The notes under the pieces were generated by a model, which ran no database searches, was not told where the DNA came from, and was given only the letters and a program-made list of their open reading frames with translations. Below are positions 15,694 through 15,910 of a DNA stretch of 15,910 nucleotides, piece by piece (the first letter of the stretch is position 1; each line of letters begins with the position of its first letter). The stretch comes from GH45 sp965370965 (GTDB taxonomy: Bacteria > Bacteroidota > Bacteroidia > Bacteroidales > SZUA-534): the NCBI GenBank assembly GCA_965370965.1, contig CBDUWQ010000078.1:1-15910 (forward strand), read 5' to 3'. Both the position numbers and the translations under genes were made by a program.

Positions 15694-15756
15694 TAGTTTA
15701 AATTTTAAATTTATTGCCTAAAAAACAAATCATTATTTTTATACTTATTAATGATG

Positions 15757-15764
15757 CAAATTTA
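15757..15764 (-). promoter_or_regulatory. -7 box of the iron-sulfur gene
   Basis: Minus strand reads TAAATTTG, a perfect TAnnTTTG match. Transcription would begin near 15750, giving a leader of about 55 nt before the ATG at 15693. Confidence 0.6.
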
Positions 15765-15785
15765 AGACCTTACGGTATTTTATTT

Positions 15786-15801
15786 TGTAACATATGTTAC
15801 A
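15786..15801 (-). promoter_or_regulatory. HcpR-like (Crp/Fnr family) operator
   Basis: TGTAACATATGTTACA is a perfect 16-bp palindrome containing GTAAC-N4-GTTAC, the consensus I recall for HcpR regulators in Bacteroidetes, Clostridia and relatives. Its centre (15793.5) is 33 bp upstream of the centre of the -7 box, close to -41 from the expected start site, the position from which Crp/Fnr proteins usually activate (class II). Confidence 0.65.
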
Positions 15802-15910
15802 CAACTGAATTTTTAAGTTTTTAAAAAAGCTTACTCCAATAATCATTAACAAACTCTATAAAACATTATATATTACTCAAGTTTCTCATTTGCTTTAATG
15901 ATATGATATT

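Overview
The window looks like chromosomal DNA from an AT-rich member of the Bacteroidota, probably a Bacteroidales/Marinilabiliales-type organism. The evidence is a type IX secretion (T9SS) C-terminal sorting domain, a Bacteroidota-type putative porin (Porin_10-like), a helix-hairpin-helix beta-barrel protein typical of the phylum, Bacteroidota -7 boxes (TAnnTTTG) in front of several genes, and no strong Shine-Dalgarno sequences. No rRNA, tRNA, CRISPR array or intact transposase was seen.

Layout. (1) 1-2343, minus strand, accessory in character: a C-terminally truncated AAA_14-type ATPase (candidate pseudogene) preceded by four GGGATAAT-type motifs at exact 32-bp spacing, and a DUF1254/DUF1214 lipoprotein. 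(2) 2344-3061, non-coding: three REP-like hairpins in 130 bp, then AT-rich DNA with two small palindromes. (3) 3062-11138, plus strand, an envelope cluster: a helix-hairpin-helix beta-barrel protein, a T9SS-exported CotH-kinase/lamin-tail protein, an unrecognised lipoprotein that starts on the base after the CotH stop codon, and a putative porin with its own promoter almost on top of its start codon. (4) 11255-14039, housekeeping: a serine racemase/threonine dehydratase-like PLP enzyme (minus), divergent lptB (plus), and an EamA transporter (minus) convergent with lptB. (5) 14167-15693, minus strand: a small uncharacterised protein with a strong GCAA-loop terminator, and an iron-sulfur protein of about 306 residues.

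Two non-coding signals stand out. First, a 109-bp element occurs twice, in inverted orientation, at 11136-11244 and 14667-14775 (93/109 identical, no gaps). Each copy begins exactly on the TAA stop codon of the gene beside it (porin and iron-sulfur protein). Both copies fold into the same long hairpin, and two stem positions have changed on both sides so that pairing is kept. This looks like an undescribed dispersed structured element, perhaps one that targets TAA. Second, a perfect 16-bp palindrome containing GTAAC-N4-GTTAC, the motif I recall for HcpR-type Crp/Fnr regulators of nitrosative stress, lies about 33 bp upstream of a perfect TAnnTTTG box before the iron-sulfur gene. That suggests activation in response to nitric oxide or redox stress.

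The envelope genes probably serve the cell surface together only in a loose sense: a T9SS cargo, a lipoprotein and two outer-membrane barrels. lptB powers LPS export. No complete new multi-gene system is evident; the most novel material is in the non-coding DNA.
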